Source of the DNA: Desulfurococcales archaeon
GTDB lineage: Archaea > Thermoproteota > Thermoprotei_A > Sulfolobales > Acidilobaceae
Length of the DNA: 64,000 nucleotides
Direction: 5' to 3'
Assembly (NCBI GenBank): GCA_015521705.1
Contig: WANR01000016.1
Span: forward strand, 1-64,000
In this document: positions 34,912 through 44,288 of the stretch, piece by piece
Position numbering within the stretch: position 1 is the first letter of the stretch
How the letters are laid out: the number at the start of each line of letters is the position of its first letter
Made by a program: the position numbers and the translations under genes
Notes under the pieces: model-generated
What the model was told of the DNA's origin: nothing
Database searches by the model: none
What the model saw: only the letters and a program-made list of their open reading frames with translations

Positions 34912-37377
34912 TTGGGCTCGTTGAAGCCTATTATTGAGGAGAAGCGGTGGAACATAGAGTGGGAAAGGGAGCTTATAGAGGTTTGGGAGAAGGAGGGGAT
35001 CTACAAGCCACCGAGTGACGTGCCTGAAGGCAAGGATATAGTAGTGATAGATACTCCTCCCCCCTATGCTAGTGGTAGGTGGCACGTGGCTGGTACTGCC
35101 CATTATGCACAAATTGACATGGTTGCTAGGTATCTGAGGCTAAAGGGCTATGTGGTTATCGTCCCTTTCTATGCGGACAGGAACGGGCTTCCTGTAGAGG
35201 TTCAGGTGGAGAAGACTTACAAGGTTAACGCCCACGAGATGGCTAGGACTGTTGAGGGTAGGAGGAAGTTCTTGGACCTGTGTAGGAGGTTCCTCGACGA
35301 GGCTGAGAGGGAGATAGTCTCTATTTGGAAGAGGATAGGGTGCTCTTTTGACTACTGGACCAAAGGCACTGACAGCAAGGATTATAGAGTACTGACCCAG
35401 AGATCCTTCATCGAGCTCTACAAGAGGGGTCTAATATATGAGGGCGAGAGACCTGTAAGGTGGTGTCCCCGCTGTAGAACCACTCTTGCCGAGGCTGAAA
35501 TTGAGAGGCATGAAAGCGAGGGAACCCTCTACTATGTCAGGTTCGAGTTAAAAGACAGGGAGGGATACGTGGTCGTGGCAACAACAAGGCCTGAGCTGTT
35601 AGCTGGCTGTGCAGCGCTGGCGTTCAACCCTGAAGACGAGAGGTATAAAGAGCTGAAAGGCGGAAAGGCTGTAGCACCGATTTATGGGCACGAGTTACCT
35701 ATACTAGAGCATCCCTCTGTAGACCCTGGCTTTGGCACGGGATTAATGATGATTTGTAGCTATGGAGACGAAAACGATGTGAGGCTCTTCAGCGAGTTAG
35801 GCTTGAAGCCCAGAGTTGTGGTGGGTGAAGATGGCAAGATGCTGGAGAGTTCTGGGCCTATCAGGGGCCTCAAGGTCGAGGAGGCGCGCGTTAAGATAGC
35901 TGAGATACTCGAGAAAGCGGGCTACCTTGTGAAGAGGGAGAAGATAATCCACTCTACTCCGGTCTGCTGGCGCTGTAAGACCCCCCTACAGATCATACAC
36001 AGGAGAGAGCTATTCCTGAAACAGTTAGAGTTTAGGGATAAGGTAAAAGAGGTAGCGTCAAAGATAGAGTTCTACCCAGAGATGCATAGGAGCAAGCTCT
36101 ATGAATGGATAGACTCGATAACGATGGATTGGCCAATATCAAGGGACAGGTTTTACGGTACTGAAATACCTATGTGGACTTGTAGCAGGTGCGGCGAAAA
36201 ACTGGTCCCTGAACCAGGAAGATATTATAGGCCATGGGAGGAGCCGCCGCCCTGGGACAGGTGCCCCAAGTGTGGCGCACCAGCCTCTCACCTGATAGGA
36301 GAAAAGAGGGTCTTCGATACATGGTTCGATTCCAGTATTTCAGTACTCTACGTGTCTAGATGGAGCGTTGATAATGACTTCTTTAACAGGGCTTTCAGGT
36401 TCACCATAAGACCCCAAGGCCAGGACATAATAAGGACTTGGCTCTATTACTCGCTTTTGCGAGTTTATCAGCTAACTGGCAAGCCCGCTTTCAAGATGGT
36501 CAGGATCACAGGCATGGGGCTGGATCCCAAGGGTAGGCCTATGCACAAGTCTCTAGGCAACATAATAGACCCTGAACCCGTGGTGGAGGCGTATGGGGCA
36601 GACGCCTTTAGGTTCTGGTCAGCTGTAGCCTCGAAGCTGGGCTACGACTATAGGTATGACGAGAATAAAGTCAAGACTGGGAGGAACTTTGTAACCAAAC
36701 TATGGAACTTAGCCCGGCTCCTATCATCGTTCCCCTGGAAGAAAGACGCTGAGTCTCTTGAGGGCTTTGAACCAGTGGATCGGGCATTTATAGCCGTGGC
36801 TGATGACTACTTAGAGAAGGCTGACAGGGCTTACTCGGCTCTCGACGTCTACGAGCCTGCTCACCTGTTATACGAGCTTGCGTGGGATGTATTCGCTTCG
36901 CATTACGTGGAACTAGTCAAGGAGAGAGCGTATAATAGAGACGGCGGTGTACCCAGCTCGGCCCAAGAGAGTGCCTGGCAAGCATTGCACACTGTCTTCA
37001 AAAGGGTATTGGTGGCTCTTTCACCTATCATGCCCTTCGTCACTGACGCCATCTTCAGGCGCCTTTATGGCGAGAGCGTCCATGTACAAAGGTACCCAGA
37101 GCCTCTGACTCGTGGCAAGGAGAGAGAGGAGCTCGTGAGCCTTGCCAAGAGCATAATGGAGCTCAACCATGAAATATGGAACTACAAGAAAAGCCTGGGC
37201 CTGAGGCTTTCCGAGGAGCTTAGAGGCTACAAGGTCTACGTGCCAGAGAACTTAGCGGTGGCGGCTGCCGATCTTTCAAGAATGCATAAGGTCTACGTGG
37301 AGGCTTCAAACAGGCCTCCCCCAGGAGCTAGGCCTCTAGGCTCCGCCGCCTTTATAATGGAACCTGGAGAAGCCTAG
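34912..37377 (+). CDS. valS: Valyl-tRNA synthetase
   Basis: The 821-residue class I synthetase has VIDTPPPYASGRWHVAGTAH as the HIGH-type ATP site near residue 55, WCPRCRTTLAEAEIE with zinc-type cysteines, the editing domain (VVVATTRPELLAGCAALAFN), RPQGQDIIRTWLYYS, and the KMSKS equivalent GRPMHKSLGNII near residue 545; a further zinc knuckle lies in MWTCSRCGEKLV with CPKCGAP. The start is a TTG at 34912 after TTAGGGTGCG; a TTG at 34921 also fits. Pelota follows after 25 bases, so the two translation genes are likely one operon. Confidence 0.96.
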   Translation: MGSLKPIIEEKRWNIEWERELIEVWEKEGIYKPPSDVPEGKDIVVIDTPPPYASGRWHVAGTAHYAQIDMVARYLRLKGYVVIVPFYADRNGLPVEVQVEKTYKVNAHEMARTVEGRRKFLDLCRRFLDEAEREIVSIWKRIGCSFDYWTKGTDSKDYRVLTQRSFIELYKRGLIYEGERPVRWCPRCRTTLAEAEIERHESEGTLYYVRFELKDREGYVVVATTRPELLAGCAALAFNPEDERYKELKGGKAVAPIYGHELPILEHPSVDPGFGTGLMMICSYGDENDVRLFSELGLKPRVVVGEDGKMLESSGPIRGLKVEEARVKIAEILEKAGYLVKREKIIHSTPVCWRCKTPLQIIHRRELFLKQLEFRDKVKEVASKIEFYPEMHRSKLYEWIDSITMDWPISRDRFYGTEIPMWTCSRCGEKLVPEPGRYYRPWEEPPPWDRCPKCGAPASHLIGEKRVFDTWFDSSISVLYVSRWSVDNDFFNRAFRFTIRPQGQDIIRTWLYYSLLRVYQLTGKPAFKMVRITGMGLDPKGRPMHKSLGNIIDPEPVVEAYGADAFRFWSAVASKLGYDYRYDENKVKTGRNFVTKLWNLARLLSSFPWKKDAESLEGFEPVDRAFIAVADDYLEKADRAYSALDVYEPAHLLYELAWDVFASHYVELVKERAYNRDGGVPSSAQESAWQALHTVFKRVLVALSPIMPFVTDAIFRRLYGESVHVQRYPEPLTRGKEREELVSLAKSIMELNHEIWNYKKSLGLRLSEELRGYKVYVPENLAVAAADLSRMHKVYVEASNRPPPGARPLGSAAFIMEPGEA

Positions 37378-37402
37378 GTTCGTCTCACAGGGTAAGCCTA
37401 TA

Positions 37403-38443
37403 ATGAGGGTCAGGGCAGACAGGGAAAGGCTTTTCGTGAGAATCGACTTTGAAGAGGATCTTTGGCTTCTCAGGAGCGTACTTAGGCCAGGAGACATCGT
37501 AGAGGGCATTACTATGCGTTCAATAAGCATTGGGGGTAGAAGGAGCGAGAGGCGCCAGGTAAGGGTTAAACTCAGGATTAAAGACGTCGAATTCCAGCCC
37601 TTTACGGGCCGTTTACGAATATTTGGCATTATAGTCGAGGGCCCGGAGGAGTACGGTTTAAGAGGCAAGCACCATGCAATGACTGTTAGTGTAGGCCAGA
37701 ACATAGTAGTGGAGAGAGATTCTGGCTGGAGCCCCAGCATTGTAAAGAGGCTTAGCGAATCGGGGCCGCGTGGCCGCGCGATTCTTGTAGCCATCGACTA
37801 TGATGAATATGCTATCGCCTTACTTTCCCCCGTAGGGTTCAGGGTTTTAGCGGAAGATTACGCCAAGCTGCCGGGTAAAACTGATCCTTCCCGGGAAGAA
37901 GCCACTAGGAAGCTCATAGAAGAGGTATCAAGGCACGTAGTTGAGCACAGTTCTAGGAACGATGCGGTAGCCGTAATAGTCGTGGGTCCTGGCAACTTGA
38001 AGAACGAGGTGGCTGCAAGGATACGGGAACTGAAGCCAGGAATAAGGGTTTACACCGATAACGTAGCCATGGGTGGCAGGGCAGGACTGGAGGAGGCTAT
38101 AAGGAGGCCTAACATAATGAGGGAGCTGAAAGGCTACTACATACTAGAAGCCGAAGGTTTCCTTGAAAAATTCCTAGCCCTAATAGCCAAAAATCCCGGG
38201 AAGACTGCTCAAGGCCTGGAAGAAGTAAAAAGGGCCCTTGAAATAGGGGCTGTGGACGCGCTAGCACTAACAGACTCGCTCTTCTACTCGGAACAGGTAG
38301 AAGATCTCGGCCAGCTGATAGAGCTAGCTTATAAGACCAGGGCAAAAGTCATAATGGTCCCGGAAGATTCGCCCCCGGGTGACAAGATAAAGAGGATGGG
38401 AGAGATACTGGCCATACTTAGGTTTCCAATACCCAGAGCATGA
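37403..38443 (+). CDS. pelA: Pelota (mRNA surveillance/ribosome rescue factor)
   Basis: The 346-residue Pelota/Dom34 homologue dissociates stalled ribosomes together with an aEF1A or ABCE1 partner. The three domains are visible: an N-terminal Sm-like domain (DLWLLRSVLRPGDIVEG, KDVEFQPFTGRLRIFG), a central domain (AILVAIDYDEYAIALLS, VIVVGPGNLKNEV) and a C-terminal eRF1-like domain (GAVDALALTDSLFYS, KVIMVPEDSPPGDKIK). The GGQ loop of release factors is absent, as expected. It follows the valyl-tRNA synthetase gene on the same strand. Confidence 0.95.
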   Translation: MRVRADRERLFVRIDFEEDLWLLRSVLRPGDIVEGITMRSISIGGRRSERRQVRVKLRIKDVEFQPFTGRLRIFGIIVEGPEEYGLRGKHHAMTVSVGQNIVVERDSGWSPSIVKRLSESGPRGRAILVAIDYDEYAIALLSPVGFRVLAEDYAKLPGKTDPSREEATRKLIEEVSRHVVEHSSRNDAVAVIVVGPGNLKNEVAARIRELKPGIRVYTDNVAMGGRAGLEEAIRRPNIMRELKGYYILEAEGFLEKFLALIAKNPGKTAQGLEEVKRALEIGAVDALALTDSLFYSEQVEDLGQLIELAYKTRAKVIMVPEDSPPGDKIKRMGEILAILRFPIPRA

Positions 38444-38792
38444 AGCACTAACAGAGTACAGCTAGATCCCATGCTGGGTGATCAGGGTTTTACATTAACT
38501 ACAAACAAAGCACTAGAATTCTCTGATTAATTTTATTGGTGGGCCCTGGGCAACATGTTTTTGCCACACATGTGCGGGCTGACATATTTCAGTTTTTAGA
38601 TAGTCTATCACTCCTAGCTCTAGGATCGCCTTTTGCTGGTCTTGGCGGGAAATGTTAGGGGGCTCCTAAATTGCCTAAAATGGTGTCTAGCCCATGTGTC
38701 TATGGGGCCTAGGGAGTCTCAGCTATGGTAAAGAGGCGTGGCGCCGGGCTAAGATTCTTTAATTTGCCTATGCTTATGGTTTTGGGTGGTGC
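38444..38792. other. Intergenic region; only a doubtful 32-codon frame
   Basis: No convincing gene. On the minus strand a GTG at 38611 opens 32 codons to a TAG at 38513 (MIDYLKTEICQPAHVWQK), and the same frame is open, without a start, back to a TAG near 38660; it reads somewhat like protein but has no promoter I can see. The plus strand near 38759-38775 carries the weak TATA-like element for the AsnC-type gene. Confidence 0.3.
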
Positions 38793-39041
38793 ATGCAGGT
38801 GGGGGTTCAGCCTATAGTAGCTTTCATTCTAATAGACGTCGATATAGGCAGGGAGTACGAGGTTCTCAACGAGATCTTGGAAAAGTACGGGCCTAGCATT
38901 TCCGAGGCCAGGGTGACCTACGGAGAACATGACCTAGTAGTTAAGGTAGAGGTTCCCCACATGAGGGCTCTCGACGGTATAGTTACCGGGATTAGGCAGA
39001 TAAATGGTGTTAGAAGAACTGTGACCCTCATATCCTCCTAG
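38793..39041 (+). CDS. Stand-alone AsnC/Lrp RAM (ligand-binding) domain protein
   Basis: The 82-residue protein is one RAM domain, the effector-binding part of Lrp/AsnC regulators, without a helix-turn-helix: PIVAFILIDVDIGREYEV, then ARVTYGEHDLVVKVEVP and GIRQINGVRRTVTLI. Stand-alone RAM proteins assemble as dimers or octamers and may bind amino acids and modulate full-length Lrp proteins. An ATG at 38793 is the longest start, but GGGTGGT at 38784-38790 is better placed for the GTG at 38799. Confidence 0.88.
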   Translation: MQVGVQPIVAFILIDVDIGREYEVLNEILEKYGPSISEARVTYGEHDLVVKVEVPHMRALDGIVTGIRQINGVRRTVTLISS

Positions 39042-39127
39042 CCTCCGCACGGAGAGTTTCAAGGTTTTTGGCCTCCCTTTTAGCTTTCAGAGTTTTGTTG
39101 GATTAGCTAGTGGTTGTTTCTAGGACT

Positions 39128-40102
39128 TTAGAGAGACTGTTTCCTGCAGTATAGGACGCCTTGGGCTATTATGGGCAGTACTATGCTTGCATCGCTGTAG
39201 ACAATGGTTTTTGTGGCTGCCCGGCTTATCTTACCCCAGGTGACCGCTTCTCTGGGCCTGGCCCCTGATAGGCTTCCATCGTATTCCTGTGCTGTGGTGA
39301 TGTAGACCACGTAGTCTAGGCCTCCCCGGTACTGGGCCCACCATATTGTGTGGTGCTTGCTTATGCCTCCCCCGATTATTAGTGCGGCGCTTTTGCCTGG
39401 CGTTGTGAAGAAGCGTTCTGCAAGTCTTTTCATGTCTAGCATATAGTCAGGCTCTAGTCTCGCCCCTTTCTCCCTAGCCGTGAATAGGGCTGTCCCAAAG
39501 GCTCCATCCGGCCAGCCCGGGACGAAGACCTCGACTCTTCTAATGTAGGCGCTTCTCAGTATGCTGTTCTCATCCTTTATTCTGGACCCGGCCTCTCTTA
39601 GTAGCTCGTAAATGGCCCACTTGCTCTTTTTCTTGGAGCATTCCTCGGCTAGTTCGAGGGTGAACTCTTCTATTAGGGGGCCGTAGTCGTCTGACGGTAT
39701 GATTATGTTTCCTAGCCTGTGTAGCCCTCTTTCTGCAAGCTGGTTGTCGTCTAGGTCGAAGCTTCCTCTTAGGTACCTGGCTCCAAGCGACCTGGCTATG
39801 TCGTGATCTATGGTTCCAGCAGTAGTTACTACTATGTCGAAGAGCCCGGAGCCTACCAGTTGGGCTATTATGCCTCTCAGGCCCGTGGCCACAAGGTTGG
39901 CCGTGAACGAGAGTACTCTGAGCTTCGAGTTTGCAAGGCCCTCTCTTAGTATCTCAACCGCCTCCCAGAGACTCGCGGCGGTAAACCCGTGTATATTCCT
40001 GTAAGCTTCTAGGAGTCTGCAAACGCTCATACCTGGTTCTACCCTAACATCGGTCACGGGATTTACCAGGCCTTGTCCCTTCCCCGGGTCTCTTTCATTC
40101 AT
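39128..40102 (-). CDS. dys: Deoxyhypusine synthase
   Basis: The 324-residue enzyme transfers the aminobutyl group of spermidine to a lysine of translation factor aIF5A. The C-terminal region IIGGGISKHHTIWWAQY contains the active-site lysine, followed by YVVYITTAQEYDGSLSGA and EAVTWGKIS; the NAD site is VVTTAGTIDHDIARSLG. The start is an ATG at 40102. It stands alone between the AsnC-type gene and the pilus operon. The window also ends in a diphthamide gene, the second major translation-factor modification. Confidence 0.95.
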   Translation of the reverse strand: MNERDPGKGQGLVNPVTDVRVEPGMSVCRLLEAYRNIHGFTAASLWEAVEILREGLANSKLRVLSFTANLVATGLRGIIAQLVGSGLFDIVVTTAGTIDHDIARSLGARYLRGSFDLDDNQLAERGLHRLGNIIIPSDDYGPLIEEFTLELAEECSKKKSKWAIYELLREAGSRIKDENSILRSAYIRRVEVFVPGWPDGAFGTALFTAREKGARLEPDYMLDMKRLAERFFTTPGKSAALIIGGGISKHHTIWWAQYRGGLDYVVYITTAQEYDGSLSGARPREAVTWGKISRAATKTIVYSDASIVLPIIAQGVLYCRKQSL

Positions 40103-40276
40103 AGCGGTGTACCTTGGAGGATCCCATGGCCGGCCGGGTTTTTAAGCGCAGGTTAGGGCTATCACTCACGGTAGGCACAGCGTGGTAACCGGCCTGGCGT
40201 GGCCCCTTCTTAAGCTTTTCTAGATTGAAAACCCAAACTCCTTCAGGCGCCTAGGATCCTACACAGGTGGCTTGCT

Positions 40277-40717
40277 ATGGGGAGGTGTGTGTCTGGGAGG
40301 ACCTGGAGGAGGGGACTCTCGCCGCTAATAGCCACGGTGGTTCTGATAAGCGCCACTATAGTGGGCGGGGTCCTGATATACAACTATTTCCAGGAGAGTG
40401 TGGCCCAGCTGAGGCAGCTTGGGGAGAGCGTTGTTGTTAGCGTTAACAATGTCTTCCTTAACGAGACCGCCAGGATGGTTTATGTGAAGGTTACCAATGC
40501 CTTCTCCCAGCCAATAACTATTACCGGAGTGAAGGCTTTCAGAGATAATGGCAGCGTCTCAACCATCAATCTGCAGGCACCCCAGAGGATAGAGCCGGGA
40601 GGTGTTGCATCGCTCACCATAGTCCTGGACGAGTCGACGGCCAGCACGGTCGCGGTATCCATAGTATACCAGGTTGACGGGGAAACTCTAGAGTCCGAGC
40701 CCGTCAAGCTATCATAG
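40277..40717 (+). CDS. Type IV pilin-like protein with class III signal peptide
   Basis: The 146-residue protein has an N-terminal basic leader ending RTWRRG before LSPLIATVVLISATIVGG, the class III signal peptide and hydrophobic stem recognised by the archaeal prepilin peptidase, which would cut after RRG. The remaining 100 residues are a beta-rich extracellular head with possible N-glycosylation (NETA, NGSV). It is the first gene of an operon with a secretion ATPase and a TadC-like membrane protein. Adhesive pilus, archaellum-like or DNA-transfer function cannot be told apart from this one operon. Confidence 0.85.
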   Translation: MGRCVSGRTWRRGLSPLIATVVLISATIVGGVLIYNYFQESVAQLRQLGESVVVSVNNVFLNETARMVYVKVTNAFSQPITITGVKAFRDNGSVSTINLQAPQRIEPGGVASLTIVLDESTASTVAVSIVYQVDGETLESEPVKLS

Positions 40718-40803
40718 CCTCCATGGGGGCTCAAGCCTAGTTCCCTAATCTAACCAGTTTCTTCTCATAATAGCCTCGCCCCGACATGCCGTGGTGACGG
40801 GTA

Positions 40804-42210
40804 TTGCTTAGGGTTAAGGTCCAGAAGAAGAGGTCCCACGACTTTAGGCGCGAAGAGAGGTATGTGAGGGTTGAGGGGCAGATCCTGGCAGCGTACAAGA
40901 TACCTCCTGTGAGGTACTCGATAGTCCTCCCAGATACTGGTTCTCCGGTACTTGTCGTGGAAGAGCCCGGCCCTGAGGATGAGGATCAGGCTAGGAGGTT
41001 AAGGGAGATCATGGCTGGGCTGGAGGAGCCCAGGAATGAGGTCGAGAAGTACTATGCCATGAAGGCTAAAAGCGGCTACGGGCCCATATACCCCCTAATG
41101 AGGGATCCCCACATAGAGGAGATAGCGCTTAGCGGTCCCTCCAGGAAGATAGCTGTGATGCACAAGCTGGTCCCATCGAGGTGGATCGAGTCAAACGTGA
41201 GGATGACCGAGGAGGAAATAGACGGGCTCGCAATGCAGCTAGCCAGGAAGGCTGGAAGGATGCTAAGCATCGCATCGCCGTATGCGGAAGGCCTCACGCT
41301 CGACGGGTACAGGATCTCAGTTACCATGTCCAAGGAGGTTTCGAGGTTTGGGAGCTCCTTCGTGGTTAGGAAGTACCCGGAGAAGCCGCTGACGATCGGG
41401 GATCTCATAGCGTCCAGGGTCCTAAGCCCCCTAATGGGGGCCTACCTATGGATCCTAGTTGAGTCCCAGGCGTTCCTAGTGATCATAGGAAACATGGGGG
41501 CCGGCAAGACCTCCGTGCTTCAGTCGCTCGCAGGCCTCATACCCCCCTATAACAGGGTCATAACGATAGAAGACACTCCCGAGCTCTCGCTTCTCAACGA
41601 GTACTGGGATTCGCTCGTCACAAGGCCGAAGCCTCCCGGAGAGGAGATCGAGGAGATAAGCCTTGAGGACCTAATCAGGTTCGCCCTCAGGAGAAGGGCC
41701 GAGTACGTGATAGTTGGAGAGGTCAGGGGTAGGGAGACCAGGCTCTTGGCTCAGGCTGCAGCCAGCGGCCACGGGTCAATGACAACGTTCCACGCAGACA
41801 GCCCCGAAGGAGCTATACTGAGGCTCAGTCTGGACCCCATAAACCTGCCGCCACTCTTCCTCAAGCTGGTGACGGCGTTTGCACACGTAAGGCGTATACC
41901 CGTTTACGGGGGGAAGGCTAAGAGGAGGATAGTATCCATAACGGAGGTGGTGGGCGACGACCTTCTAGAGGTTTTCAAGTGGGATCCCCACTTAGACTCG
42001 TTCGCACCCAAAGAACCGGGCGAGGTTGTCGACGCTAGCGTTAAGCTCAGGGAGGCCTGGGAGAGGCTTGGCGTGCCACACCACGACCTGGCCCGGGAGT
42101 TGGGGGAGAGGGCTGAAGTTCTAGAAAAACTGGCTGGGGCCGAGCCCGAGAAGGTCTACGAGGCTGTGAGGGGGTTCTACCTCTCGAGGTACGGGGTTCC
42201 GAGGCCTTGA
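40804..42210 (+). CDS. Type II/IV secretion system ATPase (pilus assembly motor)
   Basis: The 468-residue ATPase of the VirB11/FlaI/TadA type has Walker A VIIGNMGAGKTSVLQSL, the Asp box in RVITIEDTPELSLL, YVIVGEVRGRETRLLAQAAA as the Walker B/arginine region and the His box GHGSMTTFHADSPEGA. It powers assembly of the pilin encoded 87 bases upstream and is coupled by a TTGA overlap to the membrane platform gene. The start appears to be a TTG at 40804. The region is visibly richer in G+C, especially at third codon positions, than the flanking genes. Confidence 0.93.
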   Translation: MLRVKVQKKRSHDFRREERYVRVEGQILAAYKIPPVRYSIVLPDTGSPVLVVEEPGPEDEDQARRLREIMAGLEEPRNEVEKYYAMKAKSGYGPIYPLMRDPHIEEIALSGPSRKIAVMHKLVPSRWIESNVRMTEEEIDGLAMQLARKAGRMLSIASPYAEGLTLDGYRISVTMSKEVSRFGSSFVVRKYPEKPLTIGDLIASRVLSPLMGAYLWILVESQAFLVIIGNMGAGKTSVLQSLAGLIPPYNRVITIEDTPELSLLNEYWDSLVTRPKPPGEEIEEISLEDLIRFALRRRAEYVIVGEVRGRETRLLAQAAASGHGSMTTFHADSPEGAILRLSLDPINLPPLFLKLVTAFAHVRRIPVYGGKAKRRIVSITEVVGDDLLEVFKWDPHLDSFAPKEPGEVVDASVKLREAWERLGVPHHDLARELGERAEVLEKLAGAEPEKVYEAVRGFYLSRYGVPRP

Positions 42211-43655
42211 CTGCCAGGGCAGCGTTTGATCCTAGGAGGATACAGGACGCTCTGATCACTGCCATAACTGTGCCGGCCACTCTGGTGGAGAACGCTGTTA
42301 TTGATGTTGAGAGGGTCCAGCCGACCATATATAGGGGGCTCAAGCTGGCGCTCGACTCCATGATCACTATAGGGCTAGTATCGCTTGTAATAGCGGCTCC
42401 CATATATTTCGTGGACCCCCTGCCCCTCAAAATAATGTTGTTTGTCTCCCTCTCCATGATACTAGCCCCTCTAGCGTTTTTGGGCCTGTGGAAGAGCGCT
42501 CTGTCAAGCGGTATCGAGGGAGAGCTCCCAGCCCTTCTCTCATATCTACTCCCATACTCTCACACCCCGCGCCACATAATAGACCTACTCTCCGAAGTAC
42601 CCGAAGGTCTCTTCAAGTGGTTCAGGCACGAGGCTAGGAGGCTCAGGGTGCTCTCAAAGCTGGACTCAGACCCTTTATCCGTCTTGAAGAGGCTGGCAGA
42701 AACGACCCCCTCGAAGAAGCTTAGAGAGGTCTTGATAGATTACGTGGTAGCCCACCAGCTCGGGGCTCCTAGAAGCCAAATAACGCTGACGCTCCTCAAC
42801 CACGCCATAAATGCTGCTAGGGCAGCCTGGAGGTCCCACATGGATCTCGCCAGGGGAGTTGTCGAGCTGACCACGGCTAGCATAGTAGCCATGGCCACGA
42901 TGGCCCCCCTATCTCTCCTGGTCGGTGGCGAGGCATTAGTACTGGCAGGGCTTGCCCTACTAGTGCCACTACTAGGCTCAGCGTTCCTGCTGGCGACCAG
43001 GCCCCAGCTGGGCGACTATAGGCCCAACAAGCTCGTCCCAGCCTTCATAATAGCCTCTACGCTAGCCTCAGCCCTTCTGGCAGGCACAGGTAGTACCAAG
43101 GAGGCACTAGTGATCATTGGCGCCGCAGCCATAGTCTCGGAGATCGTGTGGCTTAGGGCCTCCAGGTCTGAAGCCCTTGTACTGAGAAGTCTAAGATATG
43201 CCGCTGAGGAAGCTAGGTTCGGCAAGTCTTTCGAGAAAGCGTTAGACGCGGCTTCAAGGGTTAGCGGTAAGGTCGCTAGAGCCGTTATAGAGGCTGCCCG
43301 AATCGCTGGACGCATAGGGGTCGGCGATGCTCTCTCGCGACTCTACAGGGTTGTCGAGGAATCCGTGTTTGTCAGAAGACAGGCGCGCGGCCAGGCTCTT
43401 GTACTTCTCACCGTGACCCCGCTAGCAGTTCTCATAGGCGCGTATGCAGTCAAGATAGTGCTCGCAGCCCTCTCCGCGGCAACCGTATACCAGGTACTCG
43501 CGGGCTCCCCTCTACCAGCGGCCAGGCCTCTGGCATCAGTATTCAGCGCCATGGCCGTTATAGCACCACTGCCAGGAGCCATACTCTTGCGGGGATGGGT
43601 ACCCACTCTAGTGCCAAGCCTCGTGACACTAGCAATAGTTAGCAGCGTACTGTGA
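42207..43655 (+). CDS. TadC/FlaJ-like pilus platform membrane protein
   Basis: The 482-residue inner-membrane platform has two type II secretion F-domains: a first helix pair (GLVSLVIAAPIYFV, MLFVSLSMILAPLAFL) with the cytoplasmic helical domain LPALLSYLLPYSHTPRHIID, and a second at EARFGKSFEKALDAASRVSG, followed by helices up to the C-terminus. Together with the ATPase and the pilin it completes a minimal archaeal type IV pilus module. The start is TTG at 42207, overlapping the ATPase stop. Confidence 0.9.
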   Translation: MTARAAFDPRRIQDALITAITVPATLVENAVIDVERVQPTIYRGLKLALDSMITIGLVSLVIAAPIYFVDPLPLKIMLFVSLSMILAPLAFLGLWKSALSSGIEGELPALLSYLLPYSHTPRHIIDLLSEVPEGLFKWFRHEARRLRVLSKLDSDPLSVLKRLAETTPSKKLREVLIDYVVAHQLGAPRSQITLTLLNHAINAARAAWRSHMDLARGVVELTTASIVAMATMAPLSLLVGGEALVLAGLALLVPLLGSAFLLATRPQLGDYRPNKLVPAFIIASTLASALLAGTGSTKEALVIIGAAAIVSEIVWLRASRSEALVLRSLRYAAEEARFGKSFEKALDAASRVSGKVARAVIEAARIAGRIGVGDALSRLYRVVEESVFVRRQARGQALVLLTVTPLAVLIGAYAVKIVLAALSAATVYQVLAGSPLPAARPLASVFSAMAVIAPLPGAILLRGWVPTLVPSLVTLAIVSSVL

Positions 43656-43716
43656 GAAACGTGCGCTAGCAAAGAATCCTGGCTCCCCCAGTTGCAGCGT
43701 CTTGGGGACTATTTTG

Positions 43717-43794
43717 TGCTGGAGCCACCCGGTATTTGAACCTCAGAGGTCTCCACCATGTGGAGTGGCATACTATGCTAGCGTGACTGGCGAG
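43717..43794 (-). pseudogene. Degenerate tRNA (tRNA-Val-like) remnant
   Basis: Read on the minus strand, the sequence follows the tRNA layout: CTCGCCA, a D-arm-like GTCACGCTAGCATAGTATGC, an anticodon stem CCACT/GGTGG around CCACAT, GAGACC, a T-loop GGTTCAAATACC and TGGCTCC with AGCA. The acceptor pairs only at four positions, the T-stem is broken and the anticodon loop is one base short (the conserved T33 appears lost), so it cannot be functional. Similarity is greatest to archaeal tRNA-Val(CAC). It may be a decayed attachment-site copy, since an element graveyard begins here. Confidence 0.5.
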
Positions 43795-44000
43795 ACAGGG
43801 AAAGACTCTATGGAAGTTAACTATACACGCACTAACGCCATTGATGTTACTCGTTGGTAATGAAGGGCCTAGATACTTGCGTTTGGCTCTCACGGCTTCC
43901 TAGCTCTCTAGGTCTGCTGGTTCTGCCATGTGTTTACCTCTTGAACCCTTCTCTGCTAGTCCTTGGGCGCGCCATATATATTTCCATTGTGGTAGTGTCT

Positions 44001-44282
44001 TTAGGCTTTCCAGCAGGTTTGCCCACCCCTCCGGGCATACGCCTCGCCGAGCACTATCCTCTTAGCCGTCTCTCTGTTTACAAGCTCTTCCACGTCCCGG
44101 AGTACTCTATACTCTGGCTGGGCTCAGCGAGTACAGGGCGGCGGCCACGAGGGCTTCTCCTATCTTCCAGCCCGGCGCTCCACCGGATACTATCCACTAC
44201 AATATATTTCCTCGCCTCAGCCACCTCCACACTAATAACTTTTAGTAGCTTCTTTAGGTGTATGCTCCTAGTATTGTTAGGA
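44001..44282 (-). pseudogene. Decayed HEPN/PaREP1-like gene
   Basis: On the minus strand three segments in different frames read like protein in sequence: HLKKLLKVISVEVAEARKYI, then KIGEALVAAALYSLSP, then DVEELVNRETAKRIVLGEAY ending at a TAA at 44001. The helical alternation and motif order suggest a HEPN-type or PaREP1-type protein of thermophilic archaea broken by at least two frameshifts. No intact start is seen. The family name is tentative. Confidence 0.4.
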
Positions 44283-44288
44283 CCATAA

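Noticed and set aside
43854-44288. 144-codon plus-strand frame
   Set aside because: It is rich in Leu and Ser and lies antisense to segments that read as protein in the other direction; it looks like a shadow.
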